Shown one piece after another: positions 1 through 6,573 of a stretch of 64,000 bases of DNA. A model generated the notes under the pieces. That model worked only from the letters and a program-made list of their open reading frames with translations. It searched no databases and was not told the DNA's origin. Where the stretch lies: NCBI GenBank assembly GCA_014802325.1, contig JAAVCK010000014.1, positions 1 to 64,000 on the forward strand, given 5' to 3'. How positions within the stretch are numbered: position 1 is the first letter of the stretch; the number at the start of each line of letters is the position of its first letter. The position numbers were made by a program, and so were the translations under genes. The stretch comes from Bacteroides sp. GTDB taxonomy: Bacteria; Bacteroidota; Bacteroidia; Bacteroidales; Muribaculaceae.

Positions 1-45
1 ACTTCGGGCAGTATTGCTCTGAGCAGTTGAGTTGGTTTCATTGTG

Positions 46-53
46 CAAAGATA
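46..53 (-). promoter_or_regulatory. Possible -7 promoter element
   Basis: The minus strand reads TATCTTTG, which fits the Bacteroidota -7 consensus TAnnTTTG. It would drive leftward transcription of a gene outside the window. I found no matching -33 TTTG at the right spacing, so the call is weak. The rest of 1-154 holds no gene that I can see. Confidence 0.35.
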
Positions 54-154
54 ACTCTATACTCCGACATTACCTCCCGCCCACCGGAAAAATCCGCTGA
101 CCCGAAAAATCCGCTGACCCCTAATTAGTCCCATTAGTCCCATCCCCCTCTCTC

Positions 155-189
155 AAAAAAATAAGCACCGGCGCCTTGGCGCTGGTGCT
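155..189 (-). terminator. Intrinsic terminator after tRNA-Met
   Basis: Positions 164-189 form a stem of about 12 bp (AGCACCGGCGCC against GGCGCTGGTGCT, one G-U pair). On the minus strand it is followed by a run of T (155-161). It lies directly downstream of the leftward tRNA gene. Confidence 0.85.
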
Positions 190-192
190 TCG

Positions 193-266
193 TAGCGAGA
201 CCGAGAATTGAACTCGGGACCTCCGGGTTATGAATCCGACGCTCTAACCAACTGAGCTATCTCGCC
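193..266 (-). tRNA. tRNA-Met (anticodon CAU)
   Basis: The minus strand folds as a 74-nt cloverleaf. The acceptor arm is GGCGAGA/TCTCGCT with one G-U pair, the D arm is GCTC/GAGC, and the anticodon stem is TCGGA/TCCGG around loop TTCATAA, giving anticodon CAT. The T arm is CCGAG/CTCGG with TTCAATT, and the discriminator base is A. No CCA is encoded. The first acceptor pair is G-U rather than the mismatch of an initiator tRNA, so this is probably the elongator form. A CAU anticodon could also belong to a lysidine-modified tRNA-Ile2, which cannot be excluded by eye. It has its own promoter and terminator. Confidence 0.93.
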
Positions 267-287
267 ATCGTTATACGATTGTGAGTG

Positions 288-317
288 CAAAGGTAAGTAC
301 AATTTTTCTTTCCGCCA
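288..317 (-). promoter_or_regulatory. Promoter of tRNA-Met
   Basis: On the minus strand, TACCTTTG (288-295) is an exact -7 element, and a TTTG-type -33 box overlaps 315-317 with a 19-base gap. The element ends 21 bases upstream of the mature tRNA 5' end. Confidence 0.8.
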
Positions 318-409
318 AATTTTTCGCCATAAATTTTCTGACGTATTTTTTAGAACTTTTCGGCAAATACCACTTTGCTTGAATTTTAATCATAATTTTC
401 ACTAAAATG

Positions 410-441
410 TTTGGAAACCACAAAATATAATTTTAATTTTG
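410..441 (+). promoter_or_regulatory. Promoter of the exbB-exbD-exbD-tonB operon
   Basis: A -33 box TTTG (410-413) and a -7 box TAATTTTG (434-441) are separated by 20 bases. The predicted start leaves a leader of about 120 bases before exbB. The leader is A/T-rich near the start codon and I see no obvious riboswitch in it. Confidence 0.75.
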
Positions 442-565
442 CAAGACAATCCAACCCTAATGCCATGCTGCTGCGCTACGACAGTCACGCATCGCACCAT
501 AATCCTTGAATCATAAAAACTAATTATCAATAACCATTTTTTCTAAAAATCAAAGTAATTACCTT

Positions 566-1396
566 ATGGAAACTCAAAAACCTCAGGCTCCTAAGACCGC
601 TGCTGCGGTTGCCAAGAAAGCAGAAAGCAACGTTAAGGGCGTAAAGAATGCCTTCCTCGTTATCTGCGCATGCTTTGTAGTAGCTGTTCTTCTCTTTACC
701 TTCTGGTTCGGTCACGAATCTCACTTCAACGAAGATGGTCATCCTCAGGACCTCTGGGGTACTATCTATAAAGGTGGTTTCATCGTGCCTATCCTCCAGA
801 CCCTCTTCCTCACCGTTATCGTTCTTTCTGTTGAACGTTGGATCGCTCTCTCAAGCGCTAAGGGTAAAGGCAACATCACCAAGTTCGTTGCCGGCGTGAA
901 GAAATGCCTCGCCGCTAAGGATATCACCGGCGCTATGAACCTCTGCAAGAATCAGAAGGGTTCGGTTGCTGCCGTAGTTTCTTCTGCTCTCGTAGCTTAT
1001 CAGGAAATGGACAACAACACCGAGCTCACCAAAGAGCAGAAGGTTGCCAACCTCCAGAAAGCCGTTGAAGAAGCCACCGCTCTCGAAATGCCCGCTCTTC
1101 AGCAGAACCTCCCCATCGTGGCTACCCTCACCACCCTCGGTACTCTCGTCGGTCTTCTCGGTACTGTAATCGGTATGATCAAGTCGTTCCAGGCTCTTGC
1201 TGCTTCTGGTGCTCCCGACTCTACCGAGCTTTCTACCGGTATCTCTGAGGCACTTATCAACACTGCCTTCGGTATCGCAACCGGTGCATTCGCCGTTATC
1301 TCTTACAACTTCTATACCAACAAGATCGATAACCTCACCTACGCCATCGACGAAATCGGCTATTCTATCGTACAGACTTTCGCCGCTTCTCACTAA
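566..1396 (+). CDS. exbB: MotA/TolQ/ExbB proton channel family protein
   Basis: This is the proton-channel subunit of the TonB energising complex in the inner membrane, where ExbB and ExbD pass the proton motive force to TonB. The 276-residue protein has hydrophobic helices near residues 29-48 and 69-91. The family's paired C-terminal helices lie near 180-205 (TLTTLGTLVGLLGTVIGMI) and 225-245 (LINTAFGIATGAFAV). The long segment between them would be cytoplasmic. It is the first gene of a four-gene operon with two exbD genes and tonB, the usual Bacteroidota arrangement. Codon use is strongly biased (CTC, GGT, TTC), suggesting high expression. ExbB rather than MotA or TolQ is inferred from the neighbours. 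Confidence 0.92.
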   Translation: METQKPQAPKTAAAVAKKAESNVKGVKNAFLVICACFVVAVLLFTFWFGHESHFNEDGHPQDLWGTIYKGGFIVPILQTLFLTVIVLSVERWIALSSAKGKGNITKFVAGVKKCLAAKDITGAMNLCKNQKGSVAAVVSSALVAYQEMDNNTELTKEQKVANLQKAVEEATALEMPALQQNLPIVATLTTLGTLVGLLGTVIGMIKSFQALAASGAPDSTELSTGISEALINTAFGIATGAFAVISYNFYTNKIDNLTYAIDEIGYSIVQTFAASH

Positions 1397-1449
1397 TCCC
1401 TCATTACAAGTTATTTAACTCAACCAACTCAATTTAATTAACAAGTAAT

Positions 1450-2169
1450 ATGGGAAAAGTAAAAATTAAGAGAAAAAGCACCCTCATCGACATGACCGCG
1501 ATGAGCGACGTGACTGTGCTCTTGCTTACTTTCTTCATGTTGACTTCTACCTTCCTTCAGAAGGAACCCGTCACCGTTCTGACTCCCTCTTCAGTATCGG
1601 AGCAGAAAGTGCCCACTTCCAATGTGGTTTCGGTGCTCGTTTCGCCCCAGGGCAAGGTGTTCCTGTCAGTGCTCGGTGAGGCTGACCCCAATGTCGCCGG
1701 TGGCGAGTGGGGTACCGAACCGATCCGCAAGCAGATCCTCATGAACGCTGTCAATCTCTACAACGAACAGCACCCCAGTAACAAGATCCAGTTAACCGAC
1801 GCGCAGGTTGACGCATTTACCAAAATCAATATGTTTGGTATGCCCTTCCAGGCGCTCCCCTCGTTCCTTTCTATGTCGCAGACTGATCAGGACAAATTCC
1901 TCTCTGATATGAATAACCCCGCTACGGGTATTCCTGTCAACGACAATAAGGACATGGCTCATCTCAATGATTTCCAGATCTGGCTCCGCGCCATCTATAA
2001 CTCCGGAAACGAAAACCTCCAGAGTGTCATGAAGAAAGGCGAAGGTATCGCTGTCAAAGCCGACAAAGATACCCCCTACAGCACCATCCACGATGTGCTC
2101 GACAATCTTCAGACTATGAAGATGAACCGCTTCTCCATCATGACCGCTTTAAAAACTGAGAACGACTAA
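1450..2169 (+). CDS. exbD: ExbD/TolR family biopolymer transporter (first copy)
   Basis: This 239-residue protein has a short basic cytoplasmic N-terminus, one transmembrane helix (about residues 20-37) and a large periplasmic part. Asp20, in MSDVTVLLLTFFML, occupies the place of the proton-carrying aspartate of ExbD. The protein is longer than enterobacterial ExbD (about 140 residues), because of an insert in the periplasmic domain that is common in Bacteroidota. It lies 53 bases after exbB and 2 bases before a second exbD, so the two ExbD proteins may form a mixed complex. The division of labour between them cannot be read from the sequence. Confidence 0.9.
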   Translation: MGKVKIKRKSTLIDMTAMSDVTVLLLTFFMLTSTFLQKEPVTVLTPSSVSEQKVPTSNVVSVLVSPQGKVFLSVLGEADPNVAGGEWGTEPIRKQILMNAVNLYNEQHPSNKIQLTDAQVDAFTKINMFGMPFQALPSFLSMSQTDQDKFLSDMNNPATGIPVNDNKDMAHLNDFQIWLRAIYNSGNENLQSVMKKGEGIAVKADKDTPYSTIHDVLDNLQTMKMNRFSIMTALKTEND

Positions 2170-2171
2170 TC

Positions 2172-2921
2172 ATGGCACAGATAGAACAATCAGACAAGGG
2201 TGGCAAAAAGAAAAAAGGCGCCCAGAAAAAAATGTCGATCCATGTGGACTTCACCCCCATGGTGGACATGAACATGCTTCTGATTACCTTCTTCATGCTT
2301 TGTACTACCATGATCAAGTCTCAGACCCTCACCATTGCACTCCCCTCCAATGAGAAGGTCGAAACTTCCCAGCAGAACAAAGCTAAAGAATCTGAAGCAA
2401 TCACTATGATCCTTACCACTGATCGCGACGCCGAAGGTAAGGTGCGTACCGACGAAAGCGGTAACCCCCGCAATACCGTTTACTACTTCGAAGGTACTCC
2501 CCAGATCGCTGACGAAAACGGCGACGGCCTTATTGATAACAACAATATCAAGGTCGAGCACTTCATCGGCAACGACGGCAAGATCCAGCAGGGTATTCGT
2601 AAGATCCTTCATGACCGTAACACCGAGGTTCTCAAACGCATCGAGCTTCTCAAAGCTGACTGGCGTGACAGAAAATTCTCTCCCGTTGCTGCTGTCAACG
2701 ACTCCATCTATCAGGCTAAGGCCCGCGAAATCCGCAACGACTCTACGCTCACCCGTCCCGTTGTGATTATCAAGGCTGCTCCCGAAGCCTCTTGGGAATC
2801 GCTCATCAGCGCCCTCGACGAGATGCAGATCAACCAGATCGCTCGCTACCAGATCGACAACATCAATAAGGTAGACTCAGTGATGATCCTTGACTACATC
2901 GCTAAACACGGCAAACCTTGA
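2172..2921 (+). CDS. exbD: ExbD/TolR family biopolymer transporter (second copy)
   Basis: This is a second ExbD-type protein of 249 residues. A lysine-rich N-terminus (residues 9-20) precedes the motif FTPMVDMNMLLITFFML, in which Asp32 is the likely protonated residue of the single transmembrane helix. The rest is periplasmic and differs from the first copy, so this is an old paralogue and not a recent duplication. The start codon lies 2 bases after the first exbD stop, indicating translational coupling. It should work with exbB and the tonB gene that follows 45 bases later. Confidence 0.9.
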   Translation: MAQIEQSDKGGKKKKGAQKKMSIHVDFTPMVDMNMLLITFFMLCTTMIKSQTLTIALPSNEKVETSQQNKAKESEAITMILTTDRDAEGKVRTDESGNPRNTVYYFEGTPQIADENGDGLIDNNNIKVEHFIGNDGKIQQGIRKILHDRNTEVLKRIELLKADWRDRKFSPVAAVNDSIYQAKAREIRNDSTLTRPVVIIKAAPEASWESLISALDEMQINQIARYQIDNINKVDSVMILDYIAKHGKP

Positions 2922-2966
2922 GAATTTGATGACAGATATATATTAACCTGAAAAATCGCAATCATT

Positions 2967-3821
2967 ATGGCAAAAGATGTAGATCTTTCATCAAAAGAAT
3001 GGATTGACCTTGTCTTTGAAGGCAAGAATCAAGAATATGGTGCCTACGAACTCCGTAAGGCTTCTGTAGGCCGCCACAACAAGGCTATGCTCGTTATCGT
3101 AGTAGTGCTCGTGGCTGTAGCACTCCTCGGCTTCCTCGCTAATACAGTGCTTGAGAAAGCTGAAGAAGGCCCCGGCGACCAGACCGAACAGGCTCTCGCT
3201 GAATTCGTCACCGAGGAGGCTCCTGAGGAAGAACCCGAAGAAGAACTCCAGCGTGTCGAAGAGCAGCAGCCCGAAGCGCTCCCCGAAGAAATCCTCAACA
3301 CCACCAAGATGACCGAGCTCGCTATCGTGCCCGACGAACAGGTGACCGAGGAAATCAAATCGCAGGACGAAATCAAGGATACCGATGTGGCTGTAGGTAC
3401 TTCTGACTTCGATCAGGGTACTGACGACCTCAACGTTGTACGCGAACACAAAGACGAAGTAATCGTTGAAGAGAAGAAACCCGAACCCGTCGACGACAAC
3501 AAAGTCTTCGAGGTCGTAGAGCAGAAGCCCCAGTTCCCCGGTGGCGACGCCGCTCTTCTCAAATACATCGGTGATAACCTTCGTTACCCCGCAGCCGCTC
3601 AGGAAAACGGCATCCAGGGTCGCGTCGTAGTTCGCTTCGTCGTTACCAAGACCGGTAAAGTCGGTGAAGTGCAGGTAATGCGCTCCAAAGACCCCGACCT
3701 CGATCGCGAGGCAGTGCGCGTAGTTAAGTCGCTCCCCGCGTTCGTACCCGGTAAGATGAACGGACACTCCGTTAACGTATGGTACACCCTCCCTGTGACC
3801 TTCAAGCTCCAGGGCGTATAA
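2967..3821 (+). CDS. tonB: Energy transducer TonB
   Basis: TonB links the inner-membrane ExbB/ExbD motor to outer-membrane receptors. The 284-residue protein has a short cytoplasmic N-terminus, a transmembrane helix at about residues 40-59, and a long acidic, proline-containing periplasmic linker (about 65-180, many E and P). The linker is Glu-rich rather than the Pro/Lys type of enterobacteria. A TonB C-terminal domain covers about 195-284 (FPGGDAALLKYI, YPAAAQENGIQGRVVVRFVV, PAFVPGKMNGHSVNVWYTLP). It closes the exb operon and is followed by a strong hairpin. Likely clients include the SusC protein at 27.6-30.9 kb. Confidence 0.93.
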   Translation: MAKDVDLSSKEWIDLVFEGKNQEYGAYELRKASVGRHNKAMLVIVVVLVAVALLGFLANTVLEKAEEGPGDQTEQALAEFVTEEAPEEEPEEELQRVEEQQPEALPEEILNTTKMTELAIVPDEQVTEEIKSQDEIKDTDVAVGTSDFDQGTDDLNVVREHKDEVIVEEKKPEPVDDNKVFEVVEQKPQFPGGDAALLKYIGDNLRYPAAAQENGIQGRVVVRFVVTKTGKVGEVQVMRSKDPDLDREAVRVVKSLPAFVPGKMNGHSVNVWYTLPVTFKLQGV

Positions 3822-3844
3822 AACCGACACACTCTTTCTTAAGC

Positions 3845-3876
3845 TACAGGCGCTGATCACCCGATCAGCGCCTGTA
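3845..3876 (+). terminator. Terminator of the exb-tonB operon
   Basis: A perfect 14-bp stem (TACAGGCGCTGATC with its complement) with loop ACCC starts 23 bases after the tonB stop. The T-tract is weak (AATATTATAT), as is common in this phylum. Confidence 0.8.
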
Positions 3877-3889
3877 ATATTATATCCCC

Positions 3890-4348
3890 TCATCACTAAA
3901 TATACCGCGACCTGTATGGACGCTCACCGGGGAGTGTCAGGCATAAAACGGTGTGCGACTGCGGTGTGGGATGGAGTGCCGAAGGCACGAGGTTGTCGAT
4001 AACCACGGGTGCAAGCCCGTGGAGAAAACGACATCGCAGCTCCGCTGCTCATGTTGTCAGAGGCACTTGTCCGCGGGCTTCACACGCGGTTAAGTACAAC
4101 GATGGGCTTCCAGCTCTGATTTTCATTAACGTGGCGGCGTAATCGGCTTGCCGCTTCGCTACGCGAAGAATGGTGCGCGACAACGGCGATGAAACTACCC
4201 TTCTGACAATCCTGACGCCCTCCCCGTGCACAAAAGCACGGAGTGGCTTCGCCACCCGGGGAAATGCCAAGCGCCTCCACAACCGCCACAGATTTTGTAC
4301 AACCACTCCGTGGTTGGTATTTCCTGATGTAAATACCCCGGGTGACAA
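3890..4348. repeat. Modular intergenic repeat island, left part (split by IS)
   Basis: No credible gene lies between the tonB terminator and the IS. The stretch holds modules that recur elsewhere in the window. A 20-mer CGGCTTGCCGCTTCGCTACG (4144-4163) is found exactly, in either orientation, at 34739, 35098, 46434 and 56074. A palindromic module rich in CCACTCCGTGG and CCCCGGGTG (about 4230-4348) matches the reverse complement of 34817-35008. The IS element interrupts that palindromic module, and its other half continues at 5772. Short open frames here are by-products of the repeats. Confidence 0.8.
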
Positions 4349-4393
4349 TGAACTGCACCCCAAAAGTTAGACTCAAAACTTTTGGGGTGCATT

Positions 4394-4909
4394 ATGTATA
4401 GACACCATAATTATGAAGAACGGCTGAATATAGTCAGCCGCATTCTCAGCGGAGAATCAATTGATTCAATATGTCGAGAGTTAAAACTTGACAGGAAGAT
4501 GGTCGTTCAATGGCGGCTTCGATATCAGAAATATGGCGAGAAGGGTCTTCAAGGCACTCGGTCATATCATTATTCATCGGCGGAAAAATCTGATATTGTC
4601 AAAGAGTTTACTGAAAAAGGTGTATCTTTGCAAGAGATTTGTCTGCGGCATGACATATCACGCTCAGCACTAAAGAGCTGGATAAAGAGAGTACGACAGG
4701 GGAAATCTCTTGAAAACAAACGACGAGGACGCCCTCCCAAAGATATGGCAAGACCAAAGAAAAGAGAACCACAGACCGAACTTGAGAAGCTTCAGGCGGA
4801 GAACCTGCGCCTGAGAGCGGAGAACGCGCTGCTAAAAAAAGTGAAGGCCTTAGTCGAGGAACAGGAAGCCCACAGCCGGCTCAATGGGCAAAAGCCATCA
4901 ACGAACTAA
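4394..4909 (+). CDS. IS3-family transposase OrfA
   Basis: OrfA is the DNA-binding part of the transposase. Two helix-turn-helix segments are visible: residues ~10-45 (ESIDSICRELKLDRKMVVQW) and ~70-105 (VSLQEICLRHDISRSALKSW). A basic stretch with GRPPKDMARPKKRE follows, then a leucine-zipper-like coiled coil (ELEKLQAENLRLRAENALL) used for multimerisation. I chose ATG 4394. A TTG four codons upstream lies at the edge of the terminal repeat region and is less likely. The frame ends at 4909, beyond the slippery site at 4834-4841, so OrfA alone is made when no frameshift occurs. Confidence 0.9.
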   Translation: MYRHHNYEERLNIVSRILSGESIDSICRELKLDRKMVVQWRLRYQKYGEKGLQGTRSYHYSSAEKSDIVKEFTEKGVSLQEICLRHDISRSALKSWIKRVRQGKSLENKRRGRPPKDMARPKKREPQTELEKLQAENLRLRAENALLKKVKALVEEQEAHSRLNGQKPSTN

Positions 4910-5733
4910 GGTCGGAATATCCTCTTGACTTACTTTTGGAGTTGAGACAGATGGCTCGTTCCGTATTCTATTATCATTTGAAGCGTCTGAAGGCAAAAGA
5001 CAAATATGCGAGTGAAAAGGAAATGATCAAATCAATTTTTCACGCTCATAAGGGTCGTTACGGTTACCGCCGCGTAACTGCGGAAATGCGCAACAATGGC
5101 GTTGTTCTTAATCACAAGACTGTTCAGCGACTGATGGTGCAGATGGGACTTAAATGTCAAATCCGCAAAGTGCGCTACCGTTCATATAAAGGAGAAGTCG
5201 GACGCATTGCTCCAAACATCATCAACCGGGACTTTGCCGCATCAGCGCCAAATCGCAAATGGGCTACTGATGTGACACAAATAAACATAGGGGCTGAAAA
5301 ACTGTATCTGTCGCCCATTCTTGATATGTTCAACGGAGAAATAATCTCGTATAACATATCCAGATCTCCAAATCTTGAACAGATATATAATATGCTCGAC
5401 AATGCTTTTGCACGTTTTGATTGTCTTGACGGTCTTATCCTGCATTCCGATCAAGGCTGGCAATATCAGCATTACGGCTATCGTAAACGCCTTGAAGACC
5501 ACGGCATTATACAAAGCATGTCCCGCAAAGGCAACTGTCTTGACAACGCAATGGCTGAGAACTTCTTCGGCATAATGAAATCAGAACTTCTTTATGCTGA
5601 GAAATTTGAATCGGCCGAAGCCTTTATAAAGGCTTTGGATGAATATATTGAATACTATAACAATAAAAGAATTAAAAGCCGGTTAAAAGGAAAGAGTCCG
5701 GTACAATACCGAACTCTTTCTCAAATCGGATAG
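4840..5733 (+). CDS. IS3-family transposase OrfB (DDE integrase domain), made by -1 frameshift
   Basis: OrfB carries the rve/DDE catalytic domain. The three acidic residues are visible in WATDVTQ, LILHSDQGWQY and NCLDNAMAENFFG. The N-terminal HTH_21-like part includes ELRSEYPLDLLLELRQMARS and FYYHLKR, and it lies upstream of the first possible start codon in this frame (TTG 4936). This implies translation by a -1 shift from OrfA on AAAAAAAG (4834-4841), giving an OrfAB fusion. I therefore start the frame at 4840. It stops at TAG 5731-5733, shortly before the right inverted repeat. No internal stop is seen, so it appears functional. Confidence 0.9.
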   Translation, partial: SEGLSRGTGSPQPAQWAKAINELRSEYPLDLLLELRQMARSVFYYHLKRLKAKDKYASEKEMIKSIFHAHKGRYGYRRVTAEMRNNGVVLNHKTVQRLMVQMGLKCQIRKVRYRSYKGEVGRIAPNIINRDFAASAPNRKWATDVTQINIGAEKLYLSPILDMFNGEIISYNISRSPNLEQIYNMLDNAFARFDCLDGLILHSDQGWQYQHYGYRKRLEDHGIIQSMSRKGNCLDNAMAENFFGIMKSELLYAEKFESAEAFIKALDEYIEYYNNKRIKSRLKGKSPVQYRTLSQIG

Positions 5734-5767
5734 TTAATAACCTGTCCAACTTTTTGGGGTCACTTCA

Positions 5768-5885
5768 ACAAGCACCCGGGGTTAACATAGTCAAGCCACT
5801 CCGTGGCTAATATCATACAACGATTGGTATGGATGCACGCCGGCGTGCGTCCATACGAGTGGCGCGTGGATGCGAGGCGGATATT
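5768..5885. repeat. Modular intergenic repeat island, right part
   Basis: This is the continuation of the repeat interrupted by the IS: GCACCCGGGG, TTAAC and CCACTCCGTGG. A near-perfect 14-bp inverted repeat follows at 5827-5856 (GTATGGATGCACGC with GCGTGCGTCCATAC). That hairpin lies 43 bases past the stop of the leftward gene at 5899 and may act as its terminator. Confidence 0.75.
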
Positions 5886-5898
5886 TTTACCTCTTCTT

Positions 5899-6564
5899 TT
5901 ACCTTCCTCTCTTTGTCTTGACGATGATAGCGCCTCCGGCGCCGCGTGAACCGTAGATTGAGCCGTCTTTCAGCACCTCTACGCTTTCCACCTGATGGAT
6001 GTTGATGCCGCCGAAGTCCGGTACGATCACGCCATCCACCACGTAAAGCGGTTCGGTAGGACCGGTGAGTGAATTTGCGCCTCGGAGCTGCACAGTGCCG
6101 TTGTTTTTACGCTCCAGCCCGGGCACCAACCCAACCAGAGCGTCGAGAATATCCGATCTGCCCGTAGCCACAAGTCGATCGCCGCTGATGCCCGAAGTAG
6201 GACTGTTGTATTCGCGGCGGCTCACGAATCCGTAGCCCATATCCACGAGCTCAGGATCTTCGTAAGCATTCTTAATGCCACCCTCGTCGGCCACTACGAT
6301 ACGCATAGAGCGCGCACTGTCAACCGGAATTACATAAGTCTGCTTCTTTACCACGATATGAAGCGAATCGGTAGCCGCAACATCCGTCAGGCCAAACCGC
6401 CCGTGCTTGTCGGTCTTGCTGTATTTATGCGGGTCGGTCACATATACTTTCACCCCCTTCATAGGCGTGAAATCGTTTCGGGTGATAATACCGTTGAAGG
6501 GCGTGGATGCAGCTGCCCACAGACATGTCATGGCCGCTGCGGCAAGGAGATAATTGCGGTTCAT
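5899..6564 (-). CDS. Stand-alone TonB-receptor plug domain protein without barrel
   Basis: This 221-residue exported protein has a signal peptide (about 1-20). A carboxypeptidase-regulatory-like domain follows (about 22-90: GIITRNDFTPMKGVKVYV and GRFGLTDV), then a SusC-type plug domain (about 125-221). The plug ends with VESVEVLKDGSIYGSRGAGG and AIIVKTKRGR. A normal SusC protein would continue with some 700 residues of beta-barrel, but here a stop follows at once. Nearby frames do not encode a barrel, so this looks like a designed short protein and not a truncation. The stop lies after the plug consensus. Its role is unknown: it might be a periplasmic partner or decoy of TonB receptors. It lies 9 bases downstream of the Na/Pi cotransporter gene and is probably co-transcribed with it. 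Confidence 0.8.
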   Translation of the reverse strand: MNRNYLLAAAAMTCLWAAASTPFNGIITRNDFTPMKGVKVYVTDPHKYSKTDKHGRFGLTDVAATDSLHIVVKKQTYVIPVDSARSMRIVVADEGGIKNAYEDPELVDMGYGFVSRREYNSPTSGISGDRLVATGRSDILDALVGLVPGLERKNNGTVQLRGANSLTGPTEPLYVVDGVIVPDFGGINIHQVESVEVLKDGSIYGSRGAGGAIIVKTKRGR

Positions 6565-6573
6565 ATCGACTTT

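Larger units (their letters stand above)
4349..5767 (+). mobile_element. IS3-family insertion sequence (IS150-like), 1419 bp
   Basis: Imperfect terminal inverted repeats of about 24 bp are present. The left end begins TGAACTGCACCCCAAAAGTT and the complement of the right end begins TGAAGTGACCCCAAAAAGTT. Both ends are flanked by ACAA (4345-4348 and 5768-5771), a 4-bp target duplication. Inside are overlapping orfA and orfB with an A7G slippery run between them, the IS3-family layout. The long orfA (171 codons) suggests the IS150 subgroup. Both frames are intact, so the element may be active. It sits in the loop of a hairpin in an intergenic repeat. Confidence 0.93.

Noticed and set aside
851..1393. 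Long antisense open frame opposite exbB (also opposite tonB, 2991-3896, and the pump gene, 48732-49802)
   Set aside because: These are shadows produced by strong codon bias on the coding strand; their products are His/Glu/Val-rich with no domain.
3890..4348. CRISPR array in the repeat-rich regions
   Set aside because: The repeats are palindromic modules of differing length without regular spacing, and no cas gene is present in the window.
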